A program made the position numbers and the translations under genes. The notes under the pieces are model-generated. The model was not told the DNA's origin and did no database searches. It was given only the letters and a program-made list of their open reading frames with translations. Source: Erythrobacteraceae bacterium CCH12-C2 (GTDB lineage Bacteria; Pseudomonadota; Alphaproteobacteria; Sphingomonadales; Sphingomonadaceae). Taken from it: DNA of 25,145 nt. Where the stretch lies: positions 1 to 25,145 of the forward strand of contig LSKF01000147.1 of NCBI GenBank assembly GCA_001556995.1, read 5' to 3'. Each line of letters begins with the position of its first letter. Position 1 is the first letter of the stretch. Below, one piece after another: positions 6,937-15,710 of this stretch.

Positions 6937-9387
6937 TCAGTCTCCCAACCCGAAGTCGTCGTCGATCGCGGGTGTGCCGTGTGAGGCTTCCCTGTCGTTG
7001 CCGTGGCTCTGATCCTTCTGGTCAGTCCCTGCACCCTCGCGGGTCTCGCGCTGGATTTGCTCTTCGGGCCGGTCCCGATCCTGCTTCCCGAGCGTCCTTT
7101 CGGTCAGAGCCTCCTTGGCCTGTTGGCGATTGATTTCGGTCTGGTCGGCAGTGATGGCCGTCAACCGCGCCATCGATGAGAGACTAACCGCACGCGGCTC
7201 CCCATCGCCGGTGTCGCCCTCTCTTGCGGGGCCCTCTGAAGAGTTGTCGTTACTGGGCGGGATGGCTTTGGTAACCTCACTCTGCACGATCATTGCATCG
7301 GCAGCCTTTTCGGCCTCCGACCGCTCATCGCCCTTCTCGCTCTTCTCCAGCGTCCCTGTGACCTCGTGCTTTGCCTCTTCTACCTCAACGCGCCCGGTCG
7401 GCGGCAAGGTCTCAGGTCCACCCTCGCCCCCCCCTTCCGCGCTATCAGGCCGGCCGGCCGGCCTTTTTGGTTCTGGTGGTTTGTAGGCCGTGGGCTCCAT
7501 GCTGGTGACCCGGATGAAGCCTTGGGCAACTTCCGGATAGTCTTTCCACTGAAGCTTGATCCGCGCGGCCGGAAACCCATCGGGGAACTTGATGAAGCCG
7601 TGCATCGAAGGAAGGTTGGTGATGTCGTCAGGAATGACCAGCGGTTCGATCGCCTTGCGCGGCGTCAGGGTCGATGCATCGCGGGTGTTGTTGTAGCCAT
7701 AGCTGTAGGCTTCATCCATCTGGCGGACCTCGCGGTTGCCGATGAATTCGGCGCAGCGTTCAGCCGACTGGTAATCGGCCGTGGCGAGGATCAGCTTGGT
7801 GCGCGCAAGGCCTGCCAGATTGGTCGCACCTTTCTCGCCGTAGGTCTCCTCCAGCTTGGCAAAGGAGTGGATGCCGAGAACGAAGGCACCGCCATAGTTT
7901 CGGGCGGTCTGCAGGCCATTGCCGATGGCAGGAAGGGCATGCAGAGCATTGACCTCGTCGAACAGGAACCAGGTCCGAAGATCGCGTGTGCGCGGAAGCG
8001 TCATCTGGGCGGTGACGGCCATGTCGGTCCAGAGCGTCAGCAGCATCCGGGTGAAGTTCATGTCGGAATAGCTTGACGTGATGAACAGGATCGAGCCGGG
8101 CGCCGAGGCCTTGACCCATGCCTTGATCGAGAAGCTGTCAGGCTTCTCGGGCGAAGGGTCGGGGATGTAGCGAATGGCGTTGGCGTTCGTGTTGAAGACC
8201 GACCGGATCGACTCCGCCATGCGGGCCGCAGTTTCGGCCGTCAGGGGAGCCGCGACCGTGTCCTTCAACTTAGCATGGATCTGCTTCAGGTTGGCGGTCA
8301 TCAGGTGATGGGCAATGGCCGCGTTTGACATCTCGCCGTCGGCTTTGAGCTTCATGCAGATTTCAACGAACAGCGTTCGTGCAGCATTCTGCCAGAAGGG
8401 CTCCTTCTCATCCGGGTGCGACGGGATCAGAGCGGTCGCGGCCGTCAGAAAATCGGCATAGAGTTCGCAGTCGTTGAAGATGGTCCAGGGCACGCACCGT
8501 TGATCCATCGGATTAAGGATTGTGTCTGTCTCGGGATTGTAGAAAGCTTCGACGAAGGCCCCTGTCAGATCAAAGATCACCGCGTTGTGGCCGCGTTCGC
8601 GCAACTGCTTGACCAGCGAGCGCAGCTGAGTGGTCTTACCCGCCCCGGTTGTGCCGATCAGCATGGTGTGGCTTTGCTCAAGTCGCCAGGGGTAGGGAAT
8701 GCCGGCAATCACGTAAGGCTGGTGGATTCCTTGCTGGCGCTTTTCGGCACGACTGAGAGCCAGAGCCTCTTGCGGATCCATAGGGGGATCGAGACAGGAA
8801 CATTCGTAAGCGAAACGGTTGCCATTGTGGGCACGCACCTCGCTGCTGAGAACGTCACGTTCGACCAGCATGGCACCGCGCTCATGACGCTCTTCAAGGA
8901 TCGATTTGCCGCGCTTCCGGGAGAACTCAATGAACCAGATGCTGAGAGGAGCCGCGATAAAGACTGCCATGAAGGCGGAGCCGAGGAGGCACCGAAGCGC
9001 TTTCGCTGATGCAGAGGCAACATAGGGGTCGTATGGCACGGCACCCATCAGCGTTGGGCGGATCATCCCGCCCGGAAGGGTGAGGTGAATGACCTTCGAT
9101 GGATCGAGAAGCATCAGTGACCAGAGGCCCGAATACATGCGCATCAGGACGAGGTGAATCTCGGGAGTGCTGAGCGACAGACTGATGGTCGTGACAAGGG
9201 CCAGACTGAAGACCAGAGACCAGATCAGAAGCGGGATTTTGATGCCCGCAAACCACATCCAGAATTCGTGGGTCACCAGCTGCGATCCGCGGGTGAAATT
9301 GCCGGCATTTCGAGTCACCCGGCCGCGTGCGGAATGATGCTGGATCGTGGCGCCCTTGCCGTTGAAACGGATGTCATCGCGGCGCAT
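6937..9387 (-). CDS. traD: Type IV coupling protein TraD/TrwB
   Basis: An 816-residue inner-membrane ATPase that recruits the relaxosome to the secretion channel. Two N-terminal transmembrane helices lie at about 45-72 and 133-153, with a periplasmic loop between them. Walker A 'GTTGAGKT' is at 245-252, and a Walker B-like 'WFLFDEVNAL' lies near residue 470. Residues from about 625 onward form a long, acidic, low-complexity tail, the part that commonly contacts the relaxosome. The ATG at 9387 has a GGAGG site six bases upstream and lies inside the end of the preceding small gene. The next gene is the relaxase, the usual coupling-protein/relaxase pair. Confidence 0.95.
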   Translation of the reverse strand: MRRDDIRFNGKGATIQHHSARGRVTRNAGNFTRGSQLVTHEFWMWFAGIKIPLLIWSLVFSLALVTTISLSLSTPEIHLVLMRMYSGLWSLMLLDPSKVIHLTLPGGMIRPTLMGAVPYDPYVASASAKALRCLLGSAFMAVFIAAPLSIWFIEFSRKRGKSILEERHERGAMLVERDVLSSEVRAHNGNRFAYECSCLDPPMDPQEALALSRAEKRQQGIHQPYVIAGIPYPWRLEQSHTMLIGTTGAGKTTQLRSLVKQLRERGHNAVIFDLTGAFVEAFYNPETDTILNPMDQRCVPWTIFNDCELYADFLTAATALIPSHPDEKEPFWQNAARTLFVEICMKLKADGEMSNAAIAHHLMTANLKQIHAKLKDTVAAPLTAETAARMAESIRSVFNTNANAIRYIPDPSPEKPDSFSIKAWVKASAPGSILFITSSYSDMNFTRMLLTLWTDMAVTAQMTLPRTRDLRTWFLFDEVNALHALPAIGNGLQTARNYGGAFVLGIHSFAKLEETYGEKGATNLAGLARTKLILATADYQSAERCAEFIGNREVRQMDEAYSYGYNNTRDASTLTPRKAIEPLVIPDDITNLPSMHGFIKFPDGFPAARIKLQWKDYPEVAQGFIRVTSMEPTAYKPPEPKRPAGRPDSAEGGGEGGPETLPPTGRVEVEEAKHEVTGTLEKSEKGDERSEAEKAADAMIVQSEVTKAIPPSNDNSSEGPAREGDTGDGEPRAVSLSSMARLTAITADQTEINRQQAKEALTERTLGKQDRDRPEEQIQRETREGAGTDQKDQSHGNDREASHGTPAIDDDFGLGD

Positions 9388-9673
9388 GGAATTCCTCCAT
9401 GCGTTCGTGGGCGATTTGCTCCAGACCGGGCGCGAGATCGCCGTGTTCGCGGTGGACGATTAGGTCGACCGCAGCCTGCGTGTATTCAAGGAGAAGGATG
9501 AGGCGTCGGACATCGAGGGAATGCCCGGCTCTCGCGATCGGTAAGCCGATCCGCAAGGCGCGCCTGGCTGCCTCGGAGCGAGAGCAACCGAGGAACTCGG
9601 CGAGGCTATCGATGTTGCCAAGCTCGTCGCTTTCCAAGCGGAAAGAGAGAAGCGGAAGTCGTTCGGAACTCAT
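9374..9673 (-). CDS. Probable ribbon-helix-helix relaxosome accessory protein
   Basis: A 99-residue protein if it starts at the ATG at 9673, where AGGTGG gives a ribosome-binding site. A GTG at 9685 would add four residues. Residues 7-37 read as a ribbon-helix-helix: a beta strand 'LLSFRLES', then 'LAEFLGCSRSEAARRALRIG'. The remaining helix is Leu-rich and could oligomerise. Position (first gene before traD, next to the candidate oriT) matches TrwA/TraY-type proteins that bind oriT, bend it and repress their own promoter. It overlaps the traD start by 14 bp. Similarity is by pattern and context, not a family match I could confirm. Confidence 0.7.
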   Translation of the reverse strand: MSSERLPLLSFRLESDELGNIDSLAEFLGCSRSEAARRALRIGLPIARAGHSLDVRRLILLLEYTQAAVDLIVHREHGDLAPGLEQIAHERMEEFHAPR

Positions 9674-10133
9674 GTCATCATCCACCTGAAAAGGCGGATG
9701 GTGGGGCTTTAGGAGGTGCCCTTATACTTCGAATTCCAAATGGATGGAAGTCTATTCGTGGACGTCGGGTTTTACCGCTGTAGACCTCAAATTCTACGTT
9801 ATTTCAGAGGTATAGCTGATGAGGGCCAACTGGTAAACGGGGGTCAACCCGTCAACTCCGGTCTACACTCTTAATTTCAATGGGTTACAAGAGCGGTACG
9901 CCGCATTCGGTGTGCGTACCTTAGGAACTGATGGACGAGCTTCGGACTGTCTTGATATCGATTCCGGATGAGGGCTTGGAACTCCAGTGGCGAGCCGCTC
10001 CGCGAGAGCCGCCGGCCGGCGATCCTGGCACCTGTCAGGCAACGAAATTGGGCCCGGCTTTGGTCCCATGGCCAACCTGGCCCATTTCCAATGATCTTGC
10101 CCAAGGGTTCTTCAGATGCGGCTCCTTAGGGCC
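9674..10133. other. Candidate origin of transfer (oriT) region, non-coding
   Basis: About 460 bp without a convincing gene, between the relaxosome genes on the left and a divergent + strand gene. It is AT-richer than its surroundings at 9700-9900 and dense in inverted repeats: GTAGA/TCTAC (9780-9784, 9793-9797); GTAGACC/GGTCTAC (9780-9786, 9860-9866); ACGGG/CCCGT (9837-9841, 9848-9852, six-base loop); the 12-bp palindrome CGCCGGCCGGCG (10010-10021); and TGGGCC/GGCCCA (10049-10054, 10079-10084). A TATAGC at 9811-9816 recalls the bases after the nick in R388-type oriT, a weak hint. Position next to MobF accessory genes is the main support. Confidence 0.5.
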
Positions 10134-10162
10134 TTGATACTCTTCAATTTCAGCGCAATACT
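10134..10162 (+). promoter_or_regulatory. Candidate sigma-70 promoter
   Basis: TTGATA (10134-10139), a 17-bp spacer and AATACT (10157-10162) lie 30 bp upstream of the ATG at 10193. A GGGAG ribosome-binding site is at 10182-10186. It reads away from the transfer operon. Confidence 0.4.
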
Positions 10163-10192
10163 AGCGATGGCCAAATGAGATGGGAGCGCGTC

Positions 10193-10411
10193 ATGGCGGC
10201 AAATCTGGAGAAGGAAAGAGCGGCGATCCGCGAGGAGGAATTTCGGCTTGCCGAACGCAAGAAAAAGCTCGCTGAGCGGGAGGCTGCCGAACGTGCAAAT
10301 GCGATCGACAAAAGCGTCCTCGGGAAACTCGATCAGCAACGGCTCACAGCGCTTCTAGGTCGGATGAAGGCCCTCGGCGTCGACGAGGTCGAGAAGCGTC
10401 TTTCGGCGTAA
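10193..10411 (+). CDS. Small charged coiled-coil protein, possible TraC-like accessory factor
   Basis: A 72-residue protein made almost wholly of charged helix ('AAIREEEFRLAERKKKLAER' then 'EAAERANAID'), followed by a short globular end ('LTALLGRMKALGVDEVEKRL'). Size, composition and position beside the candidate oriT, divergent from the relaxosome genes, resemble the small TraC/TraD accessory proteins of rhizobial transfer systems. The match is to type, not a verified family. The ATG at 10193 is preferred over one 18 bp upstream because only it has a ribosome-binding site at proper distance (GGGAG, 10182-10186). Confidence 0.65.
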   Translation: MAANLEKERAAIREEEFRLAERKKKLAEREAAERANAIDKSVLGKLDQQRLTALLGRMKALGVDEVEKRLSA

Positions 10412-10601
10412 TGCCTTGGGCCGGGTTCGCTCACAAGTTAGAGCACGCCGCCTTGAAGCCGTGACGGCAAATAAAGAAGGGCACTGACACTGTCGTTGCC
10501 TTCTTCCGGATGCAGCAAATTCGGATCATGGTCTGGTGGCTGGCGCGCCACTCAACGGCTGCCAATTAACGGTGCGCTCGCCGCTCAAAGTTGGAGCAAA
10601 G

Positions 10602-10636
10602 TGATGACCCTGCGGGGTCGCAGCGCAGGGTCATCA
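10602..10636. repeat. Perfect 13-bp inverted repeat
   Basis: TGATGACCCTGCG (10602-10614) and CGCAGGGTCATCA (10624-10636) form a perfect stem with a nine-base loop. No T-run follows on either strand, so a terminator is unlikely; a protein-binding site is possible. Confidence 0.6.
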
Positions 10637-10662
10637 GGACCGCGCCGGGGGGCGACGCGGGT

Positions 10663-10698
10663 TTATCGGCAGTGCATCCGTTCATGCAATGCCGATAA
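10663..10698. repeat. 36-bp near-perfect dyad, possible recombinase or regulator site
   Basis: TTATCGGCA (10663-10671) pairs with TGCCGATAA (10690-10698), and inside it TGCAT (10673-10677) pairs with ATGCA (10684-10688). This gives 14 paired positions with one mismatch around the six-base centre ccgttc. Two half-sites around a short spacer is the geometry of tyrosine-recombinase core sites, but a regulator operator would look similar. No recombinase gene is in the window. Confidence 0.5.
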
Positions 10699-10794
10699 GA
10701 AACTAATTGCGCAGAGAGGCTTCGGCAAGGCCATGTCTTCCGACCACGAAGTCGACCCGGATTGATCACTGACGACATGGTTCGTCCCGGCGCA

Positions 10795-11057
10795 CGGCAG
10801 GCGCGGCGGCGACGCCCGCAAAGCACGTCAGTGCCAATGCGCAGGCGACCAGCGCCGTCCCGAGATCGGGCGCACGGCAGACCGCGCGAAGCCTAGGCGG
10901 ACGCAGGTCCGCAAGGCCAGCAAGGGACTGCCGGTGCCCGCACGCCGAGGGTCAAGGCAGGACTGCGGCCGACCACGGCCGCTCAACGCCTGAGCCGGGT
11001 GCTGCGGCAGGCGCGGCAGCGAGGCGAGCAAGGCACGAAGTGCCGATGCGCAGGCGA
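10795..11057. repeat. Imperfect direct repeat, copies at 10795-10848 and 11005-11057
   Basis: The two copies of about 54 bp match at roughly four of five positions by eye with a one-base gap, and share the end 'atgcgcaggcga' exactly. About 156 bp separate them. Their origin is unknown. Confidence 0.55.
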
Positions 11058-11296
11058 GCACCGCCGCGCCGTGAGATGGGTGAATGCTCCGGCGAAAGGA
11101 GCCCGAAGGATGCAGACGCAGCGACTATTTGATAGGGCACTTGGGAGACCGTCAGCGCAGCCGTCGACCGCTGGTTTGATAGGCGGCTCTTGGGCCGTCA
11201 GCGTAATGCCCATCTCTCCGGCCGATAGGTCGGCATCCCCGACGGGCGAAGGGGGTTCGATGCCCCCTGAGCCCGTGTCAGCACGACAGAAGAAAA

Positions 11297-11328
11297 AGGG
11301 AGGCTCCGGCGAATGCCGGAGCCTCCCT
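11297..11328 (-). terminator. Rho-independent terminator of the DUF2493 gene
   Basis: A perfect 14-bp stem (11297-11310 with 11315-11328) around the loop GAAT. On the - strand it is followed by TTTTTCTTCT. It begins six bases after the stop codon of the gene at 11335-12363. Confidence 0.85.
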
Positions 11329-11334
11329 GAGTGC

Positions 11335-12363
11335 TCAGTGAGCGAGGCGCTTGTTGGCGGCGAAGTCGTCGGGTCGCTGTTGGGCGCGGCGCAGGACGTG
11401 GATCGGCACCCCGGCGCTGCGCAGTTTCTGGGCGAGGTTGGCCTGAATGCCCGAGCCCTCGCAAACGACCGCTTCAACCGGCTTCAGTGCGACGATCTTG
11501 TCGTTTCGGACGAACCCGGCACTCCCGCCCTTTCTGGTGTCGAGCTTGAACTCGACGACCTTGACGCCGCGCGATGCAGCCCATGTGCGTGCGATGGTGT
11601 CGCAGCCCCGGCTCTGGGCCGTGGTCACGAGGATCATATTCGGGATGCGCTTGACGATGTTGTCCAGGCGGGCCCAGATCAGTGCTTCGTCGTGCCATTC
11701 AGCGCCTCCCGAGAAGGCGACGACCGGTCCTTCAGGCGCGTATTGCTCGCGGCGGCGCTGCGCGCGTCCGGCGAGGAAATCGCGTGCATCGACCACCGAA
11801 GCGGTCAGCCTGCTGGAGACCCTGCTGCCCTTGACTGTGGAGAACGGCCGCCCGGTTTCGACACGGTAGATTTCGGCGGCGTGATCGCGCATGCATTCGA
11901 GCGCGGCGCGGATGCCCTCGAGCGTCTGGCAGAGCTGCTGTGTTTCCTCGAGTTCGACGGCGTAGATCTCCGACGGATCAAAGTTGCGGGCAAGCTCGCC
12001 GAGCTTCTTTGCGGCATCGTCCTCTCTGCCCTCGATGCGCTTGGCGACCATGTGGAAACTGTTGCAGAAGCCCCAGGCGAGATCGGCGGCGCATTCCTGC
12101 ATCCTCGTATCGCGCAGCACATCGAACATCGTCTGCATCATGAGTTCGACAGCGGCGGCCGACTGATGCGCATCCGGCATGTCGGCATTCTCCGGCTCGG
12201 CAACGATGCTGAGTTTCGCCATCTCGCTCGTTTCGATGAACGCGGCGTCGTATTCTCCATTGTTGGCGCGGCCGAACTCATTGGCGATATCGTTTTCGAT
12301 TTGGGCAGCGCGCATCTCGGCAGCGAGGATTGCGAGGTCGGATAGGTTCGAAATCTTGGTCAT
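11335..12363 (-). CDS. DUF2493 (SLOG/YpsA-like) domain protein
   Basis: A 342-residue protein. The C-terminal 125 residues form a Rossmann-like DUF2493 domain of the SLOG superfamily: 'VVAFSGGAEWHD' as first strand and Gly loop, 'ILVTTAQSRGCDTIARTWAA' in the middle, and 'EAVVCEGSGIQANL' near the end. SLOG domains bind nucleotides or nucleotide-like ligands and are frequent in phage-conflict and plasmid contexts. The first 200 residues are helical, acidic and not recognised. The ATG at 12363 is chosen over an upstream TTG because GGAGG lies five bases before it. It has a strong terminator and a long structured leader. Such genes are common next to ssb and DUF736 on sphingomonad plasmids; the ligand is unknown. 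Confidence 0.85.
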   Translation of the reverse strand: MTKISNLSDLAILAAEMRAAQIENDIANEFGRANNGEYDAAFIETSEMAKLSIVAEPENADMPDAHQSAAAVELMMQTMFDVLRDTRMQECAADLAWGFCNSFHMVAKRIEGREDDAAKKLGELARNFDPSEIYAVELEETQQLCQTLEGIRAALECMRDHAAEIYRVETGRPFSTVKGSRVSSRLTASVVDARDFLAGRAQRRREQYAPEGPVVAFSGGAEWHDEALIWARLDNIVKRIPNMILVTTAQSRGCDTIARTWAASRGVKVVEFKLDTRKGGSAGFVRNDKIVALKPVEAVVCEGSGIQANLAQKLRSAGVPIHVLRRAQQRPDDFAANKRLAH

Positions 12364-12481
12364 AAATGCCTCCAATTGATTGAAATCGTTCCCACCATGG
12401 GAACCCGAAAAACCAATCGGGCCGGACGAACCGTGTCAGGGACGGCGCTTGCGCCGCCGCGCAGCGGGCGCGGGGGAGCCG

Positions 12482-12532
12482 ATTTTCTGCGGGGTGGCTG
12501 GCGCGCAGCGACACAGCTGCCCCGCTGAAAAT
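12482..12532. repeat. 19-bp imperfect inverted repeat
   Basis: Arms 12482-12500 and 12514-12532 pair at 16 of 19 positions (ATTTTC, GCGGGG and GCTG blocks with their complements) around a 13-base loop. The AT-rich base and GC-rich stem are unusual for this neighbourhood. Confidence 0.6.
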
Positions 12533-12609
12533 TGGGGGGACCGCGATCCTTGACCAAGGGGCGGCCGCCGATAGGTTTCGGCAGGTGTTCCTGTGTGTGT
12601 GGAAGAGAC

Positions 12610-12700
12610 GTTCCCGCCCCGGAGCACGAGAGACGGGAGGCAGACGGGCCAGCCTGCTGGCCCGCCCTCCCGGCCCGGCGAACGGGTTAACAGCGGGAAC
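12610..12700. repeat. Nested triple palindrome
   Basis: Three inverted repeats lie inside one another: GTTCCCGC/GCGGGAAC (12610-12617, 12693-12700), CGGGAGG/CCTCCCG (12634-12640, 12666-12672), and CGGGCCAGC/GCTGGCCCG (12645-12653, 12656-12664) with a two-base loop. All arms are perfect. Single-stranded DNA or RNA of this region should fold into one long interrupted hairpin. Confidence 0.7.
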
Positions 12701-12879
12701 ACGTCCAATCTTGAAGGCCGTTCAGCGTGGCTGGTCGGCAGATGACGGACTGTCAGGGATGATGCCGCGTAGTCGGCATCACCGCCCCGCGGGCGGCGCA
12801 GCCGATCCTTGACCGGCCGGAGTATGACGAATGCCGCGCTCTCGCGCGTCAGCGCGAACTACGGCTGTAAAGCTCCGAC

Positions 12880-12916
12880 CGCGAACGCCTTCCTGACAAG
12901 GAAAGGCGCGTTCGCG
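12880..12916. repeat. Bulged stem-loop
   Basis: CGCGAACG (12880-12887) pairs with CGTTCGCG (12909-12916). The adjacent CCTTCCT pairs partly with AGGAAAGG around the loop gaca, with a two-base bulge. Confidence 0.55.
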
Positions 12917-13031
12917 GGTAAGGGGCGCTGCCCTGCCCGGACGGGCGGCGGCGCCGGGTTCCGGCAGAACAGGTCCCGAGCTCAACGAATGAGCCCATTG
13001 TCGGACACCGCATTGGCGCTATGTTCGAGTG

Positions 13032-13517
13032 ATGGCCGTCTGGCAGTTCGTCATCAACCTGATCCCTGCTTCTGCGGCGCGTATCGCAGGGGTCAACGCT
13101 GCACGGATGAGCCGCGCCCAGCTCGACCAGGTTGTTCTGGCGCTGCCCATTGCAGAGGCGGATGTTCTGTTCGCGAAACTCGACATGTTGCTGCCCGAGA
13201 AGCCGCGATCGTACACCGGTCTCCGGGTATGGGGTGACGAACCTGCGGACGACATCCAGGTGAGCTTCGATGAGCAATACATCGAAGAAATCCAGGTCCG
13301 CTTCAATGTGGCGGATATCTCTCTGCCATTGATCGGCGGGGTCTGCGACGTCGCGCGGCATCTCGACTGCGTCTTTGCAACGCCGGAGGGTGCGATCATT
13401 CAGCCAAGCAGGGAAGCTGTGATCAGGACGGTCCTTCAATCAGACGCAGCGCATTTCGTGCAAGACCCGCGGGGCTTCATCGAAAAGGCGGTCCGTCTGG
13501 ATCGGGAGGACCGCTAG
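13032..13517 (+). CDS. Hypothetical cytosolic protein
   Basis: A 161-residue acidic soluble protein beginning 'MAVWQFVINLIPASAAR', with later blocks 'IQVSFDEQYIEEIQVRFNVA' and 'GVCDVARHLDCVFATPEG', and the ending 'DPRGFIEKAVRLDRED'. The pattern recalls an uncharacterised bacterial family of small W-start proteins that I cannot name with certainty. A GTG one codon upstream could also serve as start; neither has a strong ribosome-binding site. It lies between the structured region and the VOC gene, on the strand opposite most neighbours, so it may be a later acquisition. Confidence 0.7.
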   Translation: MAVWQFVINLIPASAARIAGVNAARMSRAQLDQVVLALPIAEADVLFAKLDMLLPEKPRSYTGLRVWGDEPADDIQVSFDEQYIEEIQVRFNVADISLPLIGGVCDVARHLDCVFATPEGAIIQPSREAVIRTVLQSDAAHFVQDPRGFIEKAVRLDREDR

Positions 13518-13702
13518 GGCTAGTTGGCAGTGCCCAGCTACATTCGGTGAGGAGCTGGAGGCGTACTCAAAGCAGACCGGCAGCTTCGTTAACTTCGCCG
13601 CCGAAAGCGGAAATTCGCAAAGCGACCCCGAACCAGAAGTAGGCCTGAAGGAAACTCTATCCCGAAACCGGCCGATCAGCTAAATCGCGACGCGAGGTGG
13701 TT

Positions 13703-14083
13703 ATGCGGATTGAAGCTCTGGACCATGTGCAACTTGCAATGCCAGTCGGCGAAGAGGAACTCGCGCGCCGCTTCTATTCGGGTCTGCTTGGGATACCGGA
13801 AGTTCCTAAACCGCCGCACTTAGCGAAGCGTGGCGGATGCTGGTTCGAACGAGGTTCTTTGAAAGTGCATCTGGGGGTGGACCTTGGATTTTGCCCTGCC
13901 CGTAAAGCCCACCCGGCATTCATCGTAACCGACTTGGCTTCATTGGTTGCAAGGCTGAAGGATGGGGATGCCGCCGTCGACGAGGATGAGCCGCTCCCTG
14001 GCTTCAATCGCTGTTACGCCTCTGATCCATTTGGAAATCGAATTGAATTTCTAGAGCCGATTGGGATGCCGTTCTCAGGATAA
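13703..14083 (+). CDS. VOC-family (glyoxalase/dioxygenase superfamily) protein
   Basis: A 126-residue protein matching the two-module VOC fold. 'LDHVQLAMP' carries the first metal ligand H8, 'LKVHLGVD' carries H56, and the C-terminal 'DPFGNRIEFLEP' carries E115. The central 'RRFYSGLLGIPEV' is typical of the family. VOC enzymes include glyoxalases, extradiol dioxygenases and antibiotic-binding proteins; the substrate cannot be read from the sequence. The ATG at 13703 is preferred because GAGG (13694-13697) lies five bases upstream. The gene sits directly left of an IS110-family element and may be passenger DNA unrelated to transfer. Confidence 0.85.
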   Translation: MRIEALDHVQLAMPVGEEELARRFYSGLLGIPEVPKPPHLAKRGGCWFERGSLKVHLGVDLGFCPARKAHPAFIVTDLASLVARLKDGDAAVDEDEPLPGFNRCYASDPFGNRIEFLEPIGMPFSG

Positions 14084-14115
14084 GCCGCCCTTCCGCTTCC
14101 CATCTGTGGACCTCG

Positions 14116-14186
14116 GGTAATCGCGGCATCGAGTCGGATTACCGCTAGTGTTGCGATCCGGGCTTTTTGCCCGGTGGTGAGCAACA
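14116..14186 (+). ncRNA. Structured leader of an IS110 transposase gene, candidate bridge-RNA segment
   Basis: Two stem-loops lie directly upstream of the transposase. GGTAATC/GATTACC is at 14116-14122 and 14137-14143. A composite hairpin follows, with outer TGTTGC/GCAACA (14149-14154, 14181-14186) and inner CCGGGC/GCCCGG (14158-14163, 14169-14174) around TTTTT. IS110-group elements encode a bridge RNA in the non-coding end before the transposase, so this is the place to look. Element ends were not determined and the RNA is not proven. Confidence 0.35.
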
Positions 14187-14198
14187 TTGGAGGTTCCG

Positions 14199-15230
14199 AT
14201 GCCGCATTCTGTAGGATTGGACGTTTCGCAGAAGTCGACCGCCATTTGCGTGGTGAACGCTGAAGGCAGGCGCATCTGGAGGGGCGATTGCCCGACGCAG
14301 CCGGACAAGATCGCTGCGCTGGTTTCGAGGCACGCCGGGTCTGATGCGAAGGTGGGTGTGGAGACCGGTGCGATGACGCCCTGGCTCGTGCATGGCCTGC
14401 AAGCCGCGGGTCTCCGGGTCGAGTGCCTTGATGCGCGCCGAGTGAAGTCAGCGCTGCAGATGCGCTTGAACAAGACAGACCACAACGATGCCGAAGGCCT
14501 GGCGCAGGTGGTGCGAACGGGCTGGTATCGGGCGGTGCACGTCAAGTCACTCGAGGCTCATCAGGCTCGATCGTTGCTCGGCGCCAGAGCGCAACTGGTC
14601 GGGATGCGAACGCGGCTTGCCAACATGATACGCGGCGTTCTGAAGACCTTCGGCATCTTGCCCGGGAGTGAGCGAGGCATGCGGTTCGATCGGCGCGTTG
14701 AACGCGCCATGGTAGATTCTCCCGATGTAGCGGCGATCGTGCATCCGTTGCTTGTGACGTGGAGGCATATACGTGAGCAGATTGCCGGCTTCGACGTCGC
14801 GATCCAGCGCCGCGTCAAGGCAGACCCGACCTGCCGACTGCTGATGAGCGTTCCGGGCATCGGGCCCCTGTCGGCGCTCGCCTTCGTCAGCACCATCGAA
14901 GACCCGGCACGGTTCTCGCGTTCTCGGGCTGTCGGTGCTCACCTCGGACTGACGCCCAGACGTTACCAGTCGGGAGAGATCGACCGCAGTGGGCGGATCT
15001 CCGGCTGCGGCGATGCTCTGGCGCGAACGCTCATGTATGAGGCAGCGGTCGTGATCCTGCACCGGGTCAAGCGATCGTTGCCGTTGAAGGACTGGGCACT
15101 GGCGATCGCCGAGCGCTCGGGGTCAGGCAAGGCGCGCATAGCTCTCGCACGCAAGCTATCGGTGATCCTGCACAGCATTTGGCGATCGGGCGAGCCGTTC
15201 CGCTGGGCACCTGAGACCGCCGCGCAGTAG
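14199..15230 (+). CDS. IS110-family transposase (first copy)
   Basis: A 343-residue DEDD transposase. The N-terminal RuvC-like domain has D8 ('VGLDVSQKS'), E55 ('VGVETGAM'), and D94 and D97 ('NKTDHNDAEG'). The C-terminal Transposase_20 domain begins at 'VPGIGPLSA' (about 218-226), and the catalytic Ser is probably S268 in 'SGRISGCGDALAR'. Length is normal for the family and the frame is intact, so the protein is likely active. The ATG at 14199 follows a TTGGAGG ribosome-binding site. The second IS110-family gene (15711-16748) faces it and is only distantly related, so the two are not duplicates. Confidence 0.93.
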   Translation: MPHSVGLDVSQKSTAICVVNAEGRRIWRGDCPTQPDKIAALVSRHAGSDAKVGVETGAMTPWLVHGLQAAGLRVECLDARRVKSALQMRLNKTDHNDAEGLAQVVRTGWYRAVHVKSLEAHQARSLLGARAQLVGMRTRLANMIRGVLKTFGILPGSERGMRFDRRVERAMVDSPDVAAIVHPLLVTWRHIREQIAGFDVAIQRRVKADPTCRLLMSVPGIGPLSALAFVSTIEDPARFSRSRAVGAHLGLTPRRYQSGEIDRSGRISGCGDALARTLMYEAAVVILHRVKRSLPLKDWALAIAERSGSGKARIALARKLSVILHSIWRSGEPFRWAPETAAQ

Positions 15231-15710
15231 TTTATCAGATCATCCCACCAGACGGATGAACTCGTCGCCTCGGGCGAGGTGCGGGTGACTGCGCGCTAGG
15301 GGCCATGGGCATGTCTTGTGATGTCAGCCCGTTGTGGACCTTGCAGCACTCGCGCTTTTCCAACCGGACCAGATGTTGCGGCGGCTCTTGCCGACCGCGG
15401 AGAGAACCATGACCCGGAAAGCGACGAAGAAGCAGGCTTGACGAGGGAGGCGCGATTAGAGAACGCCCCGAAAGACGCAAGAGTAAAATCGGGTATTGGC
15501 GGTAGTCGGATGCTGCCATCTGTCCGGCCTGTTTGCGCGGGCGTGATGCCGCTGGCCCGTATGGGAGTTCGCGAACCGGATCCACATCACCCAGGCGTGC
15601 TCGTAAGGCACTGTGGAAAGCGCTGGTTATCCGGTCCCGTCTCGCCGACTGTGGTGCCATACCCTCCTTCGATCTCTTGCCTCTACCGACGACCTCTGGT
15701 CCGCCTCAGC
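15231..15710. other. Non-coding ends between two convergent IS110-family genes
   Basis: No convincing gene. The segment should contain the right end of the first element, the 3' end of the second and any DNA between them, but I could not place exact boundaries; IS110 elements make no target duplication. It is less GC-biased around 15440-15500 than elsewhere. Confidence 0.5.

Larger units (their letters stand above)
10412..11296. other. Non-coding GC-rich repetitive stretch
   Basis: No reading frame here has protein-like composition; translations are Arg/Ala/Pro-rich and lack ribosome-binding sites. The stretch contains the 13-bp stem (10602-10636), the 36-bp dyad (10663-10698), an imperfect direct repeat (10795-10848 and 11005-11057), and a composite hairpin at 11242-11276 (ACGGGC/GCCCGT outside, AGGGGG/CCCCCT inside). 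Confidence 0.6.
12364..13031. other. Structured GC-rich intergenic region upstream of the DUF2493 gene
   Basis: No convincing coding frame. It holds several strong inverted repeats: CGGCGC/GCGCCG at 12443-12456, a 19-bp imperfect stem at 12482-12532, nested palindromes at 12610-12700, and a bulged stem at 12880-12916. It is the 5' leader of the - strand DUF2493 gene and also precedes the + strand gene at 13032. Confidence 0.6.
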